Shown: one piece after another, positions 1-10,151 of the stretch
How the letters are laid out: the number at the start of each line of letters is the position of its first letter
Position numbering within the stretch: position 1 is the stretch's first letter
NCBI RefSeq assembly: GCF_008693385.1
Contig: NZ_CP044065.1
Location: forward strand, 682,001-746,000
Length of the DNA stretch: 64,000 nt
Direction: 5' to 3'
Source of the DNA: Cupriavidus pauculus
Lineage (GTDB): Bacteria; Pseudomonadota; Gammaproteobacteria; Burkholderiales; Burkholderiaceae
The notes under the pieces: generated by a model
The model's input: only the letters and a program-made list of their open reading frames with translations
Told to the model about the DNA's origin: nothing
Database searches by the model: none
Program-made: the position numbers and the translations under genes

Positions 1-1193
1 GCCTGCAGCACGTCCACGCTCTGGAACGCGATGGACTCGAGCGCCGCGCGCGCGATATGCGGACGGCCCGTGCCGCGCGTGATGCCGACCATCGTGCCGC
101 GCGCGAACGCATCCCAGTGCGGCGCGCCGAGGCCAGCGAAGGCGGGCACCAGCACCACGCCCCCGGTGTCGTCGCACTGGCGCGCGAGCGCTTCCGCCTC
201 GGGCGCGCTCTCGATGATCTTCAGGCCGTCGCGCAGCCACTGGATCGTCGCGCCGCCCATGAACACGCCGCCTTCGAGGCAATACTGGGTATCGCTCCCG
301 ATCTGCCAGCCGATGGTCGTGAGCAGACGGTTCTGCGATGCCACGGGTTTGTCGCCCGCGTTCATCAGGATGAAGCAGCCCGTGCCGTAGGTGTTCTTGG
401 CCATGCCCGGCGACAGGCAGACCTGCCCGAACGTCGCCGCCTGCTGGTCGCCCGCGATGCCCGCGATCGGAATCTCGGTGCCGAACAGCCGCGCCGAGGT
501 CCGCGCGACTTCGCCGCTCGACGGCGCCACGTCCGGCAGCAGGCTCTTTGGAATATCGAGCACGGCCAGCAGGTCGTCGTCCCAGCGGAAATCGTTGATA
601 TTGAACATCAGCGTGCGCGCCGCGTTGGACACGTCGGTCACGTGGCGGCGGCCCTCGGTCAGCTGCCAGATCAGCCAGCTATCGACGGTGCCGAACGCGA
701 GCTCGCCACGCTCGGCGCGCGCGCGGGCGCCTTCGTAGTTGTCGAGCATCCAGCGCAGCTTGGTGCCCGAGAAATAGGCATCGATGATCAGGCCAGTCTT
801 CTGCTGGAACAGCGGGCCATGGCCGTCGTTCTGCAACTGCTCGCACAGCGGGGCGGTGCGGCGGTCCTGCCAGACCAGCGCGCGGCCGACCGGTTCGCCG
901 GTCTTGCGGTCCCATAGCACCGTGGTCTCGCGCTGGTTCGTGATGCCGATGGCGCGCACCTGCGTGCCGCTGACGTTGGCCGCGGTCAGCACCTCGTGCG
1001 CGACGGCGAGCTGCGACTGCCAGATCTCGTACGGATCGTGCTCGACGTGGCCGGGATGCGGATAATATTGCCGGAATTCGCGCTGGGCGATGCGCACCAC
1101 GTTGCCCGCGTGATCGAACAGGATGGCGCGCGAGCTGCTCGTGCCCTGATCGAGCGCCAGGATGAAAGTTGGCTGTGAAGACGTGGTGCTCAT
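1..1193 (-). CDS. glpK: Glycerol kinase (C-terminus outside the window)
   Basis: ATP-dependent phosphorylation of glycerol to glycerol 3-phosphate in the cytoplasm. About 398 of the roughly 500 residues usual for the family are visible; the gene runs off the left edge. The N-terminus carries the FGGY-kinase phosphate motif [12 protein letters not shown], followed by [11 protein letters not shown] and VWQDRRT, which are typical of GlpK. The ATP-domain stretch [13 protein letters not shown] is also present. The start is the ATG at 1193, giving [17 protein letters not shown]. It is divergent from a Nudix gene starting only 27 bp away. The glycerol ABC importer and GlpR nearby support the assignment. 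No defect is seen in the visible part. Confidence 0.95.
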   Translation of the reverse strand, partial: MSTTSSQPTFILALDQGTSSSRAILFDHAGNVVRIAQREFRQYYPHPGHVEHDPYEIWQSQLAVAHEVLTAANVSGTQVRAIGITNQRETTVLWDRKTGEPVGRALVWQDRRTAPLCEQLQNDGHGPLFQQKTGLIIDAYFSGTKLRWMLDNYEGARARAERGELAFGTVDSWLIWQLTEGRRHVTDVSNAARTLMFNINDFRWDDDLLAVLDIPKSLLPDVAPSSGEVARTSARLFGTEIPIAGIAGDQQAATFGQVCLSPGMAKNTYGTGCFILMNAGDKPVASQNRLLTTIGWQIGSDTQYCLEGGVFMGGATIQWLRDGLKIIESAPEAEALARQCDDTGGVVLVPAFAGLGAPHWDAFARGTMVGITRGTGRPHIARAALESIAFQSVDVLQ

Positions 1194-1220
1194 GCGTGCC
1201 CCGTCGAAATCGAATCGAAC

Positions 1221-2108
1221 ATGTCAGAAATGAATGAAGTCGCCGCGCGAGCGGCACGCGCCGGTCTGGTGGAACGTACGGCGGCCGGCGTGGCCGCGCG
1301 CAGTCCATTCGATGCCGATTCGCATCTGCGGCTGATTGTCGAAGGCTGCCACGTCGGCTGGCTGCCGCGCGCGCACGCCATCGTGCTGCGGTCGATGCAG
1401 GCCGAGGCGGCCGCCGAGGGCACCGGGGCCATCGAATGGGTGGGGGCGGAAGCCCATGGCACCATCGCGCTGCTGCCCGGCCGCCACGACTTTGCGAGCC
1501 GCAGCGCCGCGCTGGCCCGGCTCGCGAAGCGGCTCGCGGACGCGGGCCACGTGCGCGGCTGGCGCAACGAGCTCTTCGCGGTGACGCCCGCGCTCGACGC
1601 GCCCGCGTTCGCGACCATCGAGCGCGCCGCGGCCCGGTACCTGGGCCTGCTGACGTTCGCCTCCCATATGAACGGGATCATCGACACGCCGCCCGGGCAG
1701 CCGCCCGCGCTGTGGGTGTCGCGGCGCAGCCCGTCCAAGTCGGTGGACCCCGGCATGTGGGACAACCTCGTCGCGGGCGGCATGCCGCATGGCAGCGCGC
1801 CGCTGGAAACGCTCGTGCGCGAATGCGACGAGGAATCGGGCATTCCGCAGGCACTGGCCGCGCGGGCCGAGGCCCACGGCATGATCGAGGTCCTGCGCGA
1901 GATCCCCGAAGGCGTGCAGTGGGAACAGGTCTTCGTGTACGACCTCGTGCTGCCCGCGGACTTCGTGCCCGTGAACCGCGATGGCGAGGTGGCCGAGCAT
2001 CGGCGGATCGCCCCGGCGGCATTGCTTGCTATCATGGCGGACCGCGCGATGACCGTGGATGCCACGCTGGTGACGCTCGATGCGCTCCGGCGGCGAGGCT
2101 GGGCCTGA
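1221..2108 (+). CDS. DUF4743 / Nudix hydrolase family protein
   Basis: A 295-residue protein with an N-terminal DUF4743-type region (roughly residues 1-125) and a C-terminal Nudix hydrolase domain. The Nudix box lies at about residues 187-209, with GGMPHGS at its start and the catalytic helix RECDEESG. Family members hydrolyse nucleoside diphosphates linked to another moiety; some relatives are annotated as thiamine pyrophosphokinase-like, but the substrate here cannot be read from sequence. A second in-frame ATG at 1230 is an equally possible start. The gene is divergent from glpK and followed 62 bp later by purU. No link to glycerol metabolism is evident beyond position. Confidence 0.85.
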   Translation: MSEMNEVAARAARAGLVERTAAGVAARSPFDADSHLRLIVEGCHVGWLPRAHAIVLRSMQAEAAAEGTGAIEWVGAEAHGTIALLPGRHDFASRSAALARLAKRLADAGHVRGWRNELFAVTPALDAPAFATIERAAARYLGLLTFASHMNGIIDTPPGQPPALWVSRRSPSKSVDPGMWDNLVAGGMPHGSAPLETLVRECDEESGIPQALAARAEAHGMIEVLREIPEGVQWEQVFVYDLVLPADFVPVNRDGEVAEHRRIAPAALLAIMADRAMTVDATLVTLDALRRRGWA

Positions 2109-2170
2109 GATTTCAGGTACCCATCCCAGCCCCGTGTCCCCACGGCCTGCCCTGAACCCAATCGCTTACG

Positions 2171-3037
2171 ATGAGCAACACCGGATTTATTCTCACCATT
2201 TCGTGCCCGGACCAGCCGGGCATCGTCCATGCCGTTTCGGGCCTGCTGTTCCAGCACGGCTGCAATATCGTTGACTCCGACCAGTACGGCGACGCCTTTA
2301 CGGGCCGCTTCTTCATGCGCGTGCATTTCAGCACCGCCGCGGGCGGTCCGGATCTTGCCGCACTGCGCACCGCGTTCACGCCGGTCGGCGATCAGTTCGG
2401 CATGCAGTGGGAAATGTTCGACGATTCGGTCAAGCCGCGCGTCATGATCATGGTGTCCAAGATCGGTCACTGCCTCAACGACCTGCTGTTCCGCGCCAAG
2501 GCGGGCGGCCTGCCCGTCGAGATCGCGGCGATCGTCTCGAACCATCGCGACTTCTACCAGCTGGCCGCGTCGTACGACGTGCCGTTCTTCCACCTTCCGC
2601 TGATGAACGCCTCGGGCGAGCAGAAGGCCGCGCAGGAAGCCCGCGTGTTCGAGGTCGTGCGCGACCAGAACATCGACCTCGTCGTGCTCGCGCGCTACAT
2701 GCAGGTGCTGTCGGACGATTTGTGCCGCAAGCTGGCCGGCCGCGCGATCAATATCCACCATTCGTTCCTGCCGAGCTTCAAGGGCGCCAAGCCGTACTAC
2801 CAGGCGCACGACCGCGGCGTGAAACTGATCGGCGCGACGGCCCACTACGTGACCGCGGACCTCGACGAGGGCCCGATCATCGAGCAGGAGATCGAGCGCG
2901 TGGACCACAGCATGGACCCCGACCAGCTCACGGCCGTGGGCCGCGACGTCGAGTGCGTGGCCCTTGCGCGTGCCGTCAAGTGGCACGCCGAACACCGCAT
3001 CCTGCTCAACGGCCACAAGACGGTCGTCTTCAAGTAA
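2171..3037 (+). CDS. purU: Formyltetrahydrofolate deformylase
   Basis: Hydrolyses 10-formyl-tetrahydrofolate to formate and tetrahydrofolate, balancing the one-carbon pool and supplying formate to PurT-type purine synthesis. The 288 residues match the family length. An N-terminal ACT domain (about 5-85, FILTISCPDQPGIVHAVSG) is followed by a formyltransferase domain. The Asn-His-Asp catalytic set appears in the segments INIHHSFLPSFKGAKPY and TADLDEGPIIEQE. The start is ATG at 2171, which begins directly with the conserved ACT strand. Monocistronic by context: it converges on glpR with a 25 bp gap. Confidence 0.96.
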   Translation: MSNTGFILTISCPDQPGIVHAVSGLLFQHGCNIVDSDQYGDAFTGRFFMRVHFSTAAGGPDLAALRTAFTPVGDQFGMQWEMFDDSVKPRVMIMVSKIGHCLNDLLFRAKAGGLPVEIAAIVSNHRDFYQLAASYDVPFFHLPLMNASGEQKAAQEARVFEVVRDQNIDLVVLARYMQVLSDDLCRKLAGRAINIHHSFLPSFKGAKPYYQAHDRGVKLIGATAHYVTADLDEGPIIEQEIERVDHSMDPDQLTAVGRDVECVALARAVKWHAEHRILLNGHKTVVFK

Positions 3038-3062
3038 GCGGACCGCCGCGGGCCCCATCCCC

Positions 3063-3833
3063 TTACTCGGGGTCCGCGACCACACAGCTCACTCCACTGT
3101 CGCCCAGCATCTGCACGAACGGTTCGCGCAGCGGTTCGTCCGTGAACAGGCGATCGACGCTCGAGAGCGGCGCCAGTTCCACCATGGCCTGGCGATTGAA
3201 CTTGCTGGCGTCGGCGGCCAGCCAGATCTCGCGCGAATGTTCCATGATCGTGCGCGCGACCTTCACCTCGCGGAAATCGAAATCGCGTAGCGTGCCGTCG
3301 GCCTCGATGCCCGAGATGCCGATCAGCCCGATATCCACCTTGAACTGACGGATAAACTCGACCGTGGCCTCGCCGATGATGCCGCGGTCGCGCGAGCGCA
3401 GCACGCCGCCCGCGACGATGACCTCGCAATCGGGATTGTCCGCAAGGATATTGGCCACGTGGAGGTTGTTCGTGATGACGCGCAACCCGCGATGGTGGAT
3501 GAGCGCGCGCGCGATTTCCTCGACCGTGGTCCCGATATTCAGGATCAGCGAGCAGCCATCCGGCACCGCCGCGGCCACCGCGCGGCCGATGCGCGCCTTG
3601 CCGTCGGCATTGAGCAGTTGCCGCTGCCGGTAGGCAATGTTCTCCGTCGTGGAGTTCTCCATCCGCACGCCGCCGTGGAAGCGCGTGAGCATGCCATTCT
3701 CGGCCAGCAGATTGACGTCGCGGCGCACCGTCTGGAGGGTCACGCCGAACTTGCGCGCGAGCGCGTCGATGGAGGCGAAGCCCTGGCTGCGTACCTCTTC
3801 GAGCAGGGCAGTCTGGCGGGGATTGAGGATCAT
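3063..3833 (-). CDS. glpR: DeoR-family transcriptional repressor, GlpR type
   Basis: A 256-residue DeoR-family regulator. The N-terminal winged helix-turn-helix (about 1-57) contains FASIDALARKFGVTLQTVRR, the DeoR signature. The C-terminal sugar-phosphate-sensing domain (about 75-250) has LNIGTTVEEIA and the ITNNLHVA segment typical of the DeoRC effector pocket. In known systems GlpR represses glycerol genes until glycerol 3-phosphate binds. It is divergent from the glycerol ABC operon across 169 bp, the standard arrangement for a local repressor. Assignment as GlpR rather than another DeoR protein rests on this context plus family resemblance. Confidence 0.9.
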   Translation of the reverse strand: MILNPRQTALLEEVRSQGFASIDALARKFGVTLQTVRRDVNLLAENGMLTRFHGGVRMENSTTENIAYRQRQLLNADGKARIGRAVAAAVPDGCSLILNIGTTVEEIARALIHHRGLRVITNNLHVANILADNPDCEVIVAGGVLRSRDRGIIGEATVEFIRQFKVDIGLIGISGIEADGTLRDFDFREVKVARTIMEHSREIWLAADASKFNRQAMVELAPLSSVDRLFTDEPLREPFVQMLGDSGVSCVVADPE

Positions 3834-4002
3834 GCGGGCATTCTAGAACAAACAGAAACGAAAACAAATGATGCGCCGCACAGTTGTATTACGTTCGCTT
3901 TTTTGCTAAAACGAGCAGGACACAGAAAATAGTGCATTGCAGCGCCCACAGCGGTTACGCGTGAGAGTGCTGAATAAGGCATAAGAACATATTGGAGACT
4001 GG
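3834..4002. promoter_or_regulatory. glpR / glycerol ABC operon divergent control region
   Basis: This AT-richer 169 bp gap separates divergent glpR and the importer operon. It holds two related motifs that could be GlpR operators: GAAACGAAAAC at 3855-3865, and an imperfect inverted repeat at 3894-3915 whose arms read TTCGCTTTT and AAAACGAG. DeoR-type regulators commonly bind such TTCG/CGAA-containing repeats. Which motif is used, and the exact promoter hexamers, cannot be decided from one sequence. Confidence 0.45.
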
Positions 4003-5157
4003 ATGCAGCTCAGCCTGGAAGGCGTTGCGCAGCAGGTCGGTTCGCAACCCTATCTTTATCCGATGTCGCTCGCGCCGGTACCCGGCGCCGTCACGATTCT
4101 GCTTGGCGCCACGCAGGCCGGCAAGACTTCGCTGATGCGCGTGATGGCCGGGCTCGACCGGCCGACCGCAGGCCAGGTGCGCGTCGATGGCACGGACGTG
4201 ACCGGCGTGCCGGTGCGCGACCGCAACGTGTCGATGGTGTACCAGCAGTTCATCAACTACCCGTCGCTCACGGTCTTCGACAACATCGCTTCGCCGCTGC
4301 GCCTGCGCAAGACCGGGCGCGACGAGATCGCGCGGCAGGTGCGCGAACTGGCGGCGCGGCTCCATATCGATCATCTGCTGCAGCGCTATCCGGCCGAGCT
4401 GTCGGGCGGCCAGCAGCAGCGCGTGGCCCTCGCACGGGCGCTGGCGAAGAACGCGCCGCTGATGCTGCTGGACGAGCCGCTCGTCAACCTCGACTACAAG
4501 CTGCGCGAGGAACTGCGCGAGGAGCTCACGCAGCTGTTCGCGCATGGCGACGCCACGGTCATCTACGCGACCACCGAGCCCGCCGAAGCGCTGCTGCTGG
4601 GCGGCTATACGGCCGTGCTCGATGCGGGCGAACTGCTGCAGTACGGGCCGACGCCGCAGGTCTTCCACTATCCGGACTCGCTGCGCGTGGCGCGCGCGTT
4701 CAGCGATCCGCCGATGAATCTGATCGCCGGGACGTTCGCCGCGGGGCGCGTGACGCTGCCCGGCGGGATCTCGCTGCCCGTGCCCGAGGCCGCGGGCTAC
4801 GAGGGCGCGGTAACGATGGGCGTGCGCGCGGCCGCGCTGCGGCTCAAGCCGACCGCGTCCGCGGACGGCGAGGGCGCGAGCGTCGATGTGCCGGGCCGCG
4901 TGGCGCTGGCCGAACTGTCGGGTTCCGATACGTTCGTGCACGTGGACACGGCCGCCGGCAACCTCGTGGCGCAGTTCGCGGGTGTGCTCGACTTCGCGCT
5001 CGGCGCGCAGCTGTCGCTGTATCTGGACCCCGCGCAGATCTATCTGTTCGATGCCGCCGGCGCGCGCATCCACGCGCCGCGCCGGCCGGGCGCGCTGGCC
5101 GATGCGGTCAGCACGCCGCTGTCCGCCGCGTTGTCACCCACGGCAAGCGGAGGCTGA
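4003..5157 (+). CDS. glpS: Glycerol ABC transporter ATP-binding protein (GlpS type)
   Basis: First of two ATPases of a glycerol importer like glpSTPQUV of Rhizobium. The 384 residues comprise an ABC nucleotide-binding domain (about 1-235) and a C-terminal MalK/UgpC-like TOBE region. The Walker A motif at residues 35-42 is GATQAGKT, which still fits GxxxxGKT although the usual PSG is absent. The signature LSGGQQQR at 133-140 and Walker B LMLLDEP are intact. The start ATG at 4003 follows a GGAG-like site. The next gene begins 1 bp after the stop, so the two ATPases are translated together. Confidence 0.92.
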   Translation: MQLSLEGVAQQVGSQPYLYPMSLAPVPGAVTILLGATQAGKTSLMRVMAGLDRPTAGQVRVDGTDVTGVPVRDRNVSMVYQQFINYPSLTVFDNIASPLRLRKTGRDEIARQVRELAARLHIDHLLQRYPAELSGGQQQRVALARALAKNAPLMLLDEPLVNLDYKLREELREELTQLFAHGDATVIYATTEPAEALLLGGYTAVLDAGELLQYGPTPQVFHYPDSLRVARAFSDPPMNLIAGTFAAGRVTLPGGISLPVPEAAGYEGAVTMGVRAAALRLKPTASADGEGASVDVPGRVALAELSGSDTFVHVDTAAGNLVAQFAGVLDFALGAQLSLYLDPAQIYLFDAAGARIHAPRRPGALADAVSTPLSAALSPTASGG

Positions 5158-5158
5158 G

Positions 5159-6267
5159 ATGGCACGTATCGATCTCGACCTCGCCCATGCCTACGGCCCG
5201 AACCCGCAGCGCGACGAGGACTATGCGCTGCTGCCGCTGCAATTCACGTTCGAGGACGGCGGCGCCTATGCGCTGCTCGGCCCGTCGGGGTGCGGCAAGA
5301 CCACGCTGCTCAACTGCGTGTCCGGGCTGCTGCGCCCGTCGCATGGCACGATCCATTTCGATGGCAGGGACGTGACCGCGGCCTCGCCGCAGGCGCGCAA
5401 TATCGCGCAGGTGTTCCAGTTTCCGGTGATCTACGACACGATGACCGTCGGCGAGAACCTCGCGTTTCCGCTGCGCAATCGCGGCGTGCCCGATGCGCAG
5501 GTCAGGGAGCGCGTGGGCCGCGTGGCGGAGATGCTCGACCTCTCGTCGTCGCTGGACCGCCGCGCGAGCGGGCTGGCCGCCGATGCCAAGCAGAAGATCT
5601 CGCTCGGGCGCGGCCTCGTGCGGCAGGACGTCTCGGCCATCCTGTTCGACGAACCGCTGACCGTGATCGACCCGCACCTCAAATGGCAGCTGCGGCGCAA
5701 GCTCAAGGAAATCCATCACGAGTTCCGGCTCACGCTGATCTACGTCACGCACGACCAGACCGAGGCGCTCACGTTCGCGGACCAGGTGGTCGTGATGTCG
5801 CGCGGCAAGGCCGTGCAGGTCGGTTCGGCCGATGCGCTGTTCGAAAAGCCCGCGCACACGTTCGTCGGGCACTTTATCGGCTCGCCGGGCATGAATTTCC
5901 TCTCGGCCACATGGCGCGACGGGGCGATCGAGGTGGAAGGGGGCCATGACGGGCGCCGCTACACGCCGGCACTCGAACCGCATGTCGCGGCCGCGCTGCA
6001 GGCCGCGGGCACGTTCCGCATCGGCGTGCGGCCCGAATACCTGGGCCTGTCGGGCGAGGGCGATCCGCTCGCGATGCCGGTGCGCGTGACGCGCGCGCAG
6101 GACATCGGCACGTACTGGCTCGTCACGGCGGGCGTGCGCGGCGCGGAAACCGCCACGCTGCGCGCCCGGCTCGGTACCGAAGCCGCGGCGCTGAACGCGG
6201 GCGATGCCGCGTGGCTCACCGTGTTCAACCGCCATACCTGCTACTACGTCAACGAGGAACTGGTCCA

Positions 6268-6271
<4 letters not shown>
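5159..6271 (+). CDS. glpT: Glycerol ABC transporter ATP-binding protein (GlpT type)
   Basis: Second ATPase of the glycerol importer, 370 residues. The start is set at ATG 5159 because a longer open frame would overlap glpS by 270 bp and the downstream ATG gives the normal N-terminus MARIDLDLAHAYG. Walker A GPSGCGKT lies at 41-48 and Walker B ILFDEP is normal. The ABC signature is not LSGGQ: the equivalent segment reads ASGLAADAKQKISLGRG, and the D-loop is TVIDPHLKW. This implies an asymmetric ATPase pair with one degenerate composite site, which I believe is typical of this transporter subfamily. The C-terminus holds a TOBE-like domain. The stop overlaps the next start as ATGA. Confidence 0.92.
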
Positions 6272-7144
<873 letters not shown>

Positions 7145-7152
<8 letters not shown>

Positions 7153-7972
7153 GAAGCAACCTGGCCAGCGCACCAGCGCATGGCGTCCGGTCTTCCTCAC
7201 GATCTACCTGCTGTTCGCGATCGTGCCGATCTACTGGATGGTGAACATGTCGTTCAAGACCAACGAGGAGATCGTGTCCACGCTGTCGCTGTGGCCCGCG
7301 AGCTTCACGTTCGAGCATTACGTGACCATCTTCACCGATGCGTCGTGGTACTCGGGCTATATCAACTCGATGATCTATGTCGCGCTGAACACGGTCATCT
7401 CGATCTCCGTCGCGCTGCCGGCCGCGTACGCGTTCTCGCGCTACCAGTTCATCGGCGACAAGCACGTGTTCTTCTGGCTGCTGACCAACCGCATGACGCC
7501 GCCGGCCGTGTTCCTGCTGCCGTTCTTCCAGCTCTACACGACCATGGGGCTCATGGACACGCACCTCGGCGTGGCGCTGGCGCACCTCGTGTTCAACGTG
7601 CCGCTGGCCGTATGGATTCTGGAAGGCTTCATGTCGGGCGTGCCGCGCGAGATCGACGAGACCGCCTACGTGGATGGTTATTCGTTCCCGCGCTTCTTCC
7701 TGACCATCTTCCTGCCGCTGATCAAGGCCGGCGTGGGCGTGGCCGCGTTCTTCTGCTTCATGTTCAGCTGGGTGGAGCTGCTGCTCGCGCGCACGCTGAC
7801 GTCGGTGGAGGCCAAGCCGATCGTGGCGACGATGACGCGCACGGTGTCCGCGTCGGGCATGGACTGGGGCGTGCTGGCCGCGGCCGGCGTGCTGACCATC
7901 GTGCCGGGCGGCATCGTGATCTGGTTCGTGCGGCACTACATCGCGAAGGGCTTCGCGATGGGTCGCGTCTGA
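7145..7972 (+). CDS. glpQ: Glycerol ABC transporter permease (GlpQ type)
   Basis: Second inner-membrane permease, 275 residues, of the MalG/UgpE class. It has six predicted membrane segments, the first about residues 17-37. The EAA-loop motif reads EIDETAYVDGYSFPRFF and then TIFLPLIKAGVG. The start ATG at 7145 overlaps the end of the first permease gene by 8 bp, which suggests translational coupling. Together the two permeases form the membrane channel for glycerol. Confidence 0.93.
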
Positions 7973-7985
7973 GGGAGGGCGATCG

Positions 7986-8294
7986 ATGCTGAGCTGGATG
8001 GTATGGACCACCCCCGTGGCGGTGTTCTTTGCAAGCGTGGTCGTGATGCTCATCGGCATGACGATCTGGGAAATGCGCGCGCCCACGGTATTGCGCAAGG
8101 GGTTCCTGCCGATTGCCACCACGCGTGGGGACCGGCTGTTCATCGGGCTGATGTGCGCGGCCTGGATCAACCTCGCATGGGTGGGTCTCGGCGAAAAGAT
8201 GCAGGCGTGGTTCTCGCTGGCCGAGGAACCGTCGGTATGGATCAGCGCGGGCATCTCGCTGCTGGTATTGCTGGTGATCATGCGCAAGGGCTGA
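7986..8294 (+). CDS. glpU: DUF2160 small membrane protein (GlpU type)
   Basis: A 102-residue, two- to three-segment membrane protein of the DUF2160 family. Hydrophobic stretches lie at about 2-27, 53-72 and 80-99. Homologues sit in the same place in glycerol importer operons (glpU of Rhizobium), between the permeases and the binding protein, but no biochemical function is established that I know of. It begins 13 bp after the preceding permease with a GGGAGG-like ribosome site at 7973-7978. An accessory membrane subunit is the obvious guess, from context only. Confidence 0.85.
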   Translation: MLSWMVWTTPVAVFFASVVVMLIGMTIWEMRAPTVLRKGFLPIATTRGDRLFIGLMCAAWINLAWVGLGEKMQAWFSLAEEPSVWISAGISLLVLLVIMRKG

Positions 8295-8409
8295 TTCGTT
8301 CGTTCTTGCCGCAAGTTGTCCCATTCGATGGGCTGTGCCGCCTGTTCTCTTCCCCGGGGCGCCATCCCAGAAACAGAAATCCGGGGAGGGGGTTCCTGAG
8401 GAGACATTG

Positions 8410-10149
8410 ATGAAACAGCACGTAAGGTTGGGGATGTCGGCCCTGGCGTTTGCGGCGGCGCTCGCGTGCGGGCACGCGTCGGCAGGGGAAGCGGAAGCGA
8501 AGAAGTGGGTGGACAACGAGTTCCAGCCGTCCTCGCTGAGCAAGGACAAGCAGCTCGCGGAGATGAAGTGGTTCATCGATGCCGCGGCCAAGCTCAAGGC
8601 CAAGGGCGTCAACCAGATCAACGTGGTGTCGGAAACCATCACCACGCACGAATACGAGTCCAAGACGCTGGCCAAGGCGTTCGAGGAAATCACGGGCATC
8701 AAGGTCAACCACGACCTGATCCAGGAAGGCGACGTCGTCGAGAAGCTGCAGACCTCGATGCAGTCCGGCAAGTCGATCTACGATGGCTGGATCTCCGACT
8801 CGGACCTGATCGGCACGCACTACCGCTATGGCGCGATCCTGCCGCTGTCCGACTATATGTCCGGCGCGGGCAAGGAGTTCACGAACCCCGATATCGACCT
8901 CAAGGACTTTATCGGCACCAAGTTCACCACGGCCCCGGACGGCAAGCTCTATCAGCTGCCCGACCAGCAATTCGCCAACCTGTACTGGTTCCGCGCGGAC
9001 TGGTTCGCGCGCAAGGACCTGCAGGACAAGTTCAAGGCCAAGTATGGCTATGACCTCGGCGTGCCGACCAACTGGTCCGCATACGAGGACATCGCCAACT
9101 TCTTCTCGAACGACGTGAAGGAGCTCGACGGCAAGAAGGTCTATGGCCACATGGATTACGGCAAGAAGGATCCGTCGCTGGGCTGGCGCTTCACCGACGC
9201 GTGGCTCTCGATGGCGGGTACCGCCGACAAGGGCCTGCCGAACGGGATGCCCGTGGACGAGTGGGGCATTCGCGTGGGCGCCGACAAGTGCACGCCGGAG
9301 GGTGCGTCGGTGTCGCGTGGCGGCGCCACCAACAGCCCGGCCGCGGTCTATGCGCTGACCAAGTACATCGACTGGATGAAGAAGTACGCGCCGCCGCAGG
9401 CCATGGGCATGACGTTCTCCGAAGCCGGCCCGGTGCCCGCGCAGGGACAGGTCGCGCAGCAGATCTTCTGGTACACGGCATTCACCGCCGACATGACCAA
9501 GAAGGGCCTGCCCGTGGTCAACGCCGATGGCTCGCCCAAGTGGCGCATGGCGCCGTCGCCGTATGGCCCCTACTGGAAGCAGGGCATGCAGAACGGCTAT
9601 CAGGACGTGGGTTCGTGGACGTTCTTCAAGAACACCGATCCGAACCGCCTGGCCGCCGCGTGGCTCTACGCGCAGTTCGTGACCGCGAAGACCGTGTCGC
9701 TGAAGAAGTCGCTGACGGGGCTGACCTTTATCCGCGACAGCGATATCAACAACGAGTACCTGACCAAGAACGCGGCCAAGTACGGCGGCCTGATCGAGTT
9801 CTATCGCAGCCCGGCGCGCGTGGCGTGGACGCCGACGGGTAACAACGTGCCCGACTATCCGAAGCTCGCGCAACTGTGGTGGAAGAACGTGGCCACCGCG
9901 GTGACGGGCGAGAAGACGCCGCAGGCGGCGATGGACACGCTGGCCGAAGAGATGGATCAGGTGATGGCACGGCTGCAGCGCGCGGGCATGAGCCACTGCG
10001 CGCCGAAGCTCAACCCGAAGAGCGATCCGTCGAAGTGGCTGTCGTCGGAACACGCGCCGTGGAAGAAGCTCGACAACGAGAAGCCGAAGGGCGAGACGAT
10101 CGCGTACGACAAGCTGCTGCAGGCGTGGAAGGAAGGGAAGGTGCGGTAA
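8410..10149 (+). CDS. glpV: Glycerol ABC transporter substrate-binding protein (GlpV type)
   Basis: Periplasmic solute-binding protein of 579 residues, long for a binding protein but normal for this family. A Sec signal peptide covers about residues 1-25 (MKQHVRLGMSALAFAAALACG, cleavage after HASA). The start is ATG 8410; an open frame begins at 8335 but would destroy the signal peptide. The 115 bp gap before it includes GGGGAGGGGG and GAGGAGA, the latter a good ribosome site, and could also give separate high-level expression of the binding protein. It delivers glycerol to the permease pair. Confidence 0.93.
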   Translation: MKQHVRLGMSALAFAAALACGHASAGEAEAKKWVDNEFQPSSLSKDKQLAEMKWFIDAAAKLKAKGVNQINVVSETITTHEYESKTLAKAFEEITGIKVNHDLIQEGDVVEKLQTSMQSGKSIYDGWISDSDLIGTHYRYGAILPLSDYMSGAGKEFTNPDIDLKDFIGTKFTTAPDGKLYQLPDQQFANLYWFRADWFARKDLQDKFKAKYGYDLGVPTNWSAYEDIANFFSNDVKELDGKKVYGHMDYGKKDPSLGWRFTDAWLSMAGTADKGLPNGMPVDEWGIRVGADKCTPEGASVSRGGATNSPAAVYALTKYIDWMKKYAPPQAMGMTFSEAGPVPAQGQVAQQIFWYTAFTADMTKKGLPVVNADGSPKWRMAPSPYGPYWKQGMQNGYQDVGSWTFFKNTDPNRLAAAWLYAQFVTAKTVSLKKSLTGLTFIRDSDINNEYLTKNAAKYGGLIEFYRSPARVAWTPTGNNVPDYPKLAQLWWKNVATAVTGEKTPQAAMDTLAEEMDQVMARLQRAGMSHCAPKLNPKSDPSKWLSSEHAPWKKLDNEKPKGETIAYDKLLQAWKEGKVR

Positions 10150-10151
10150 CC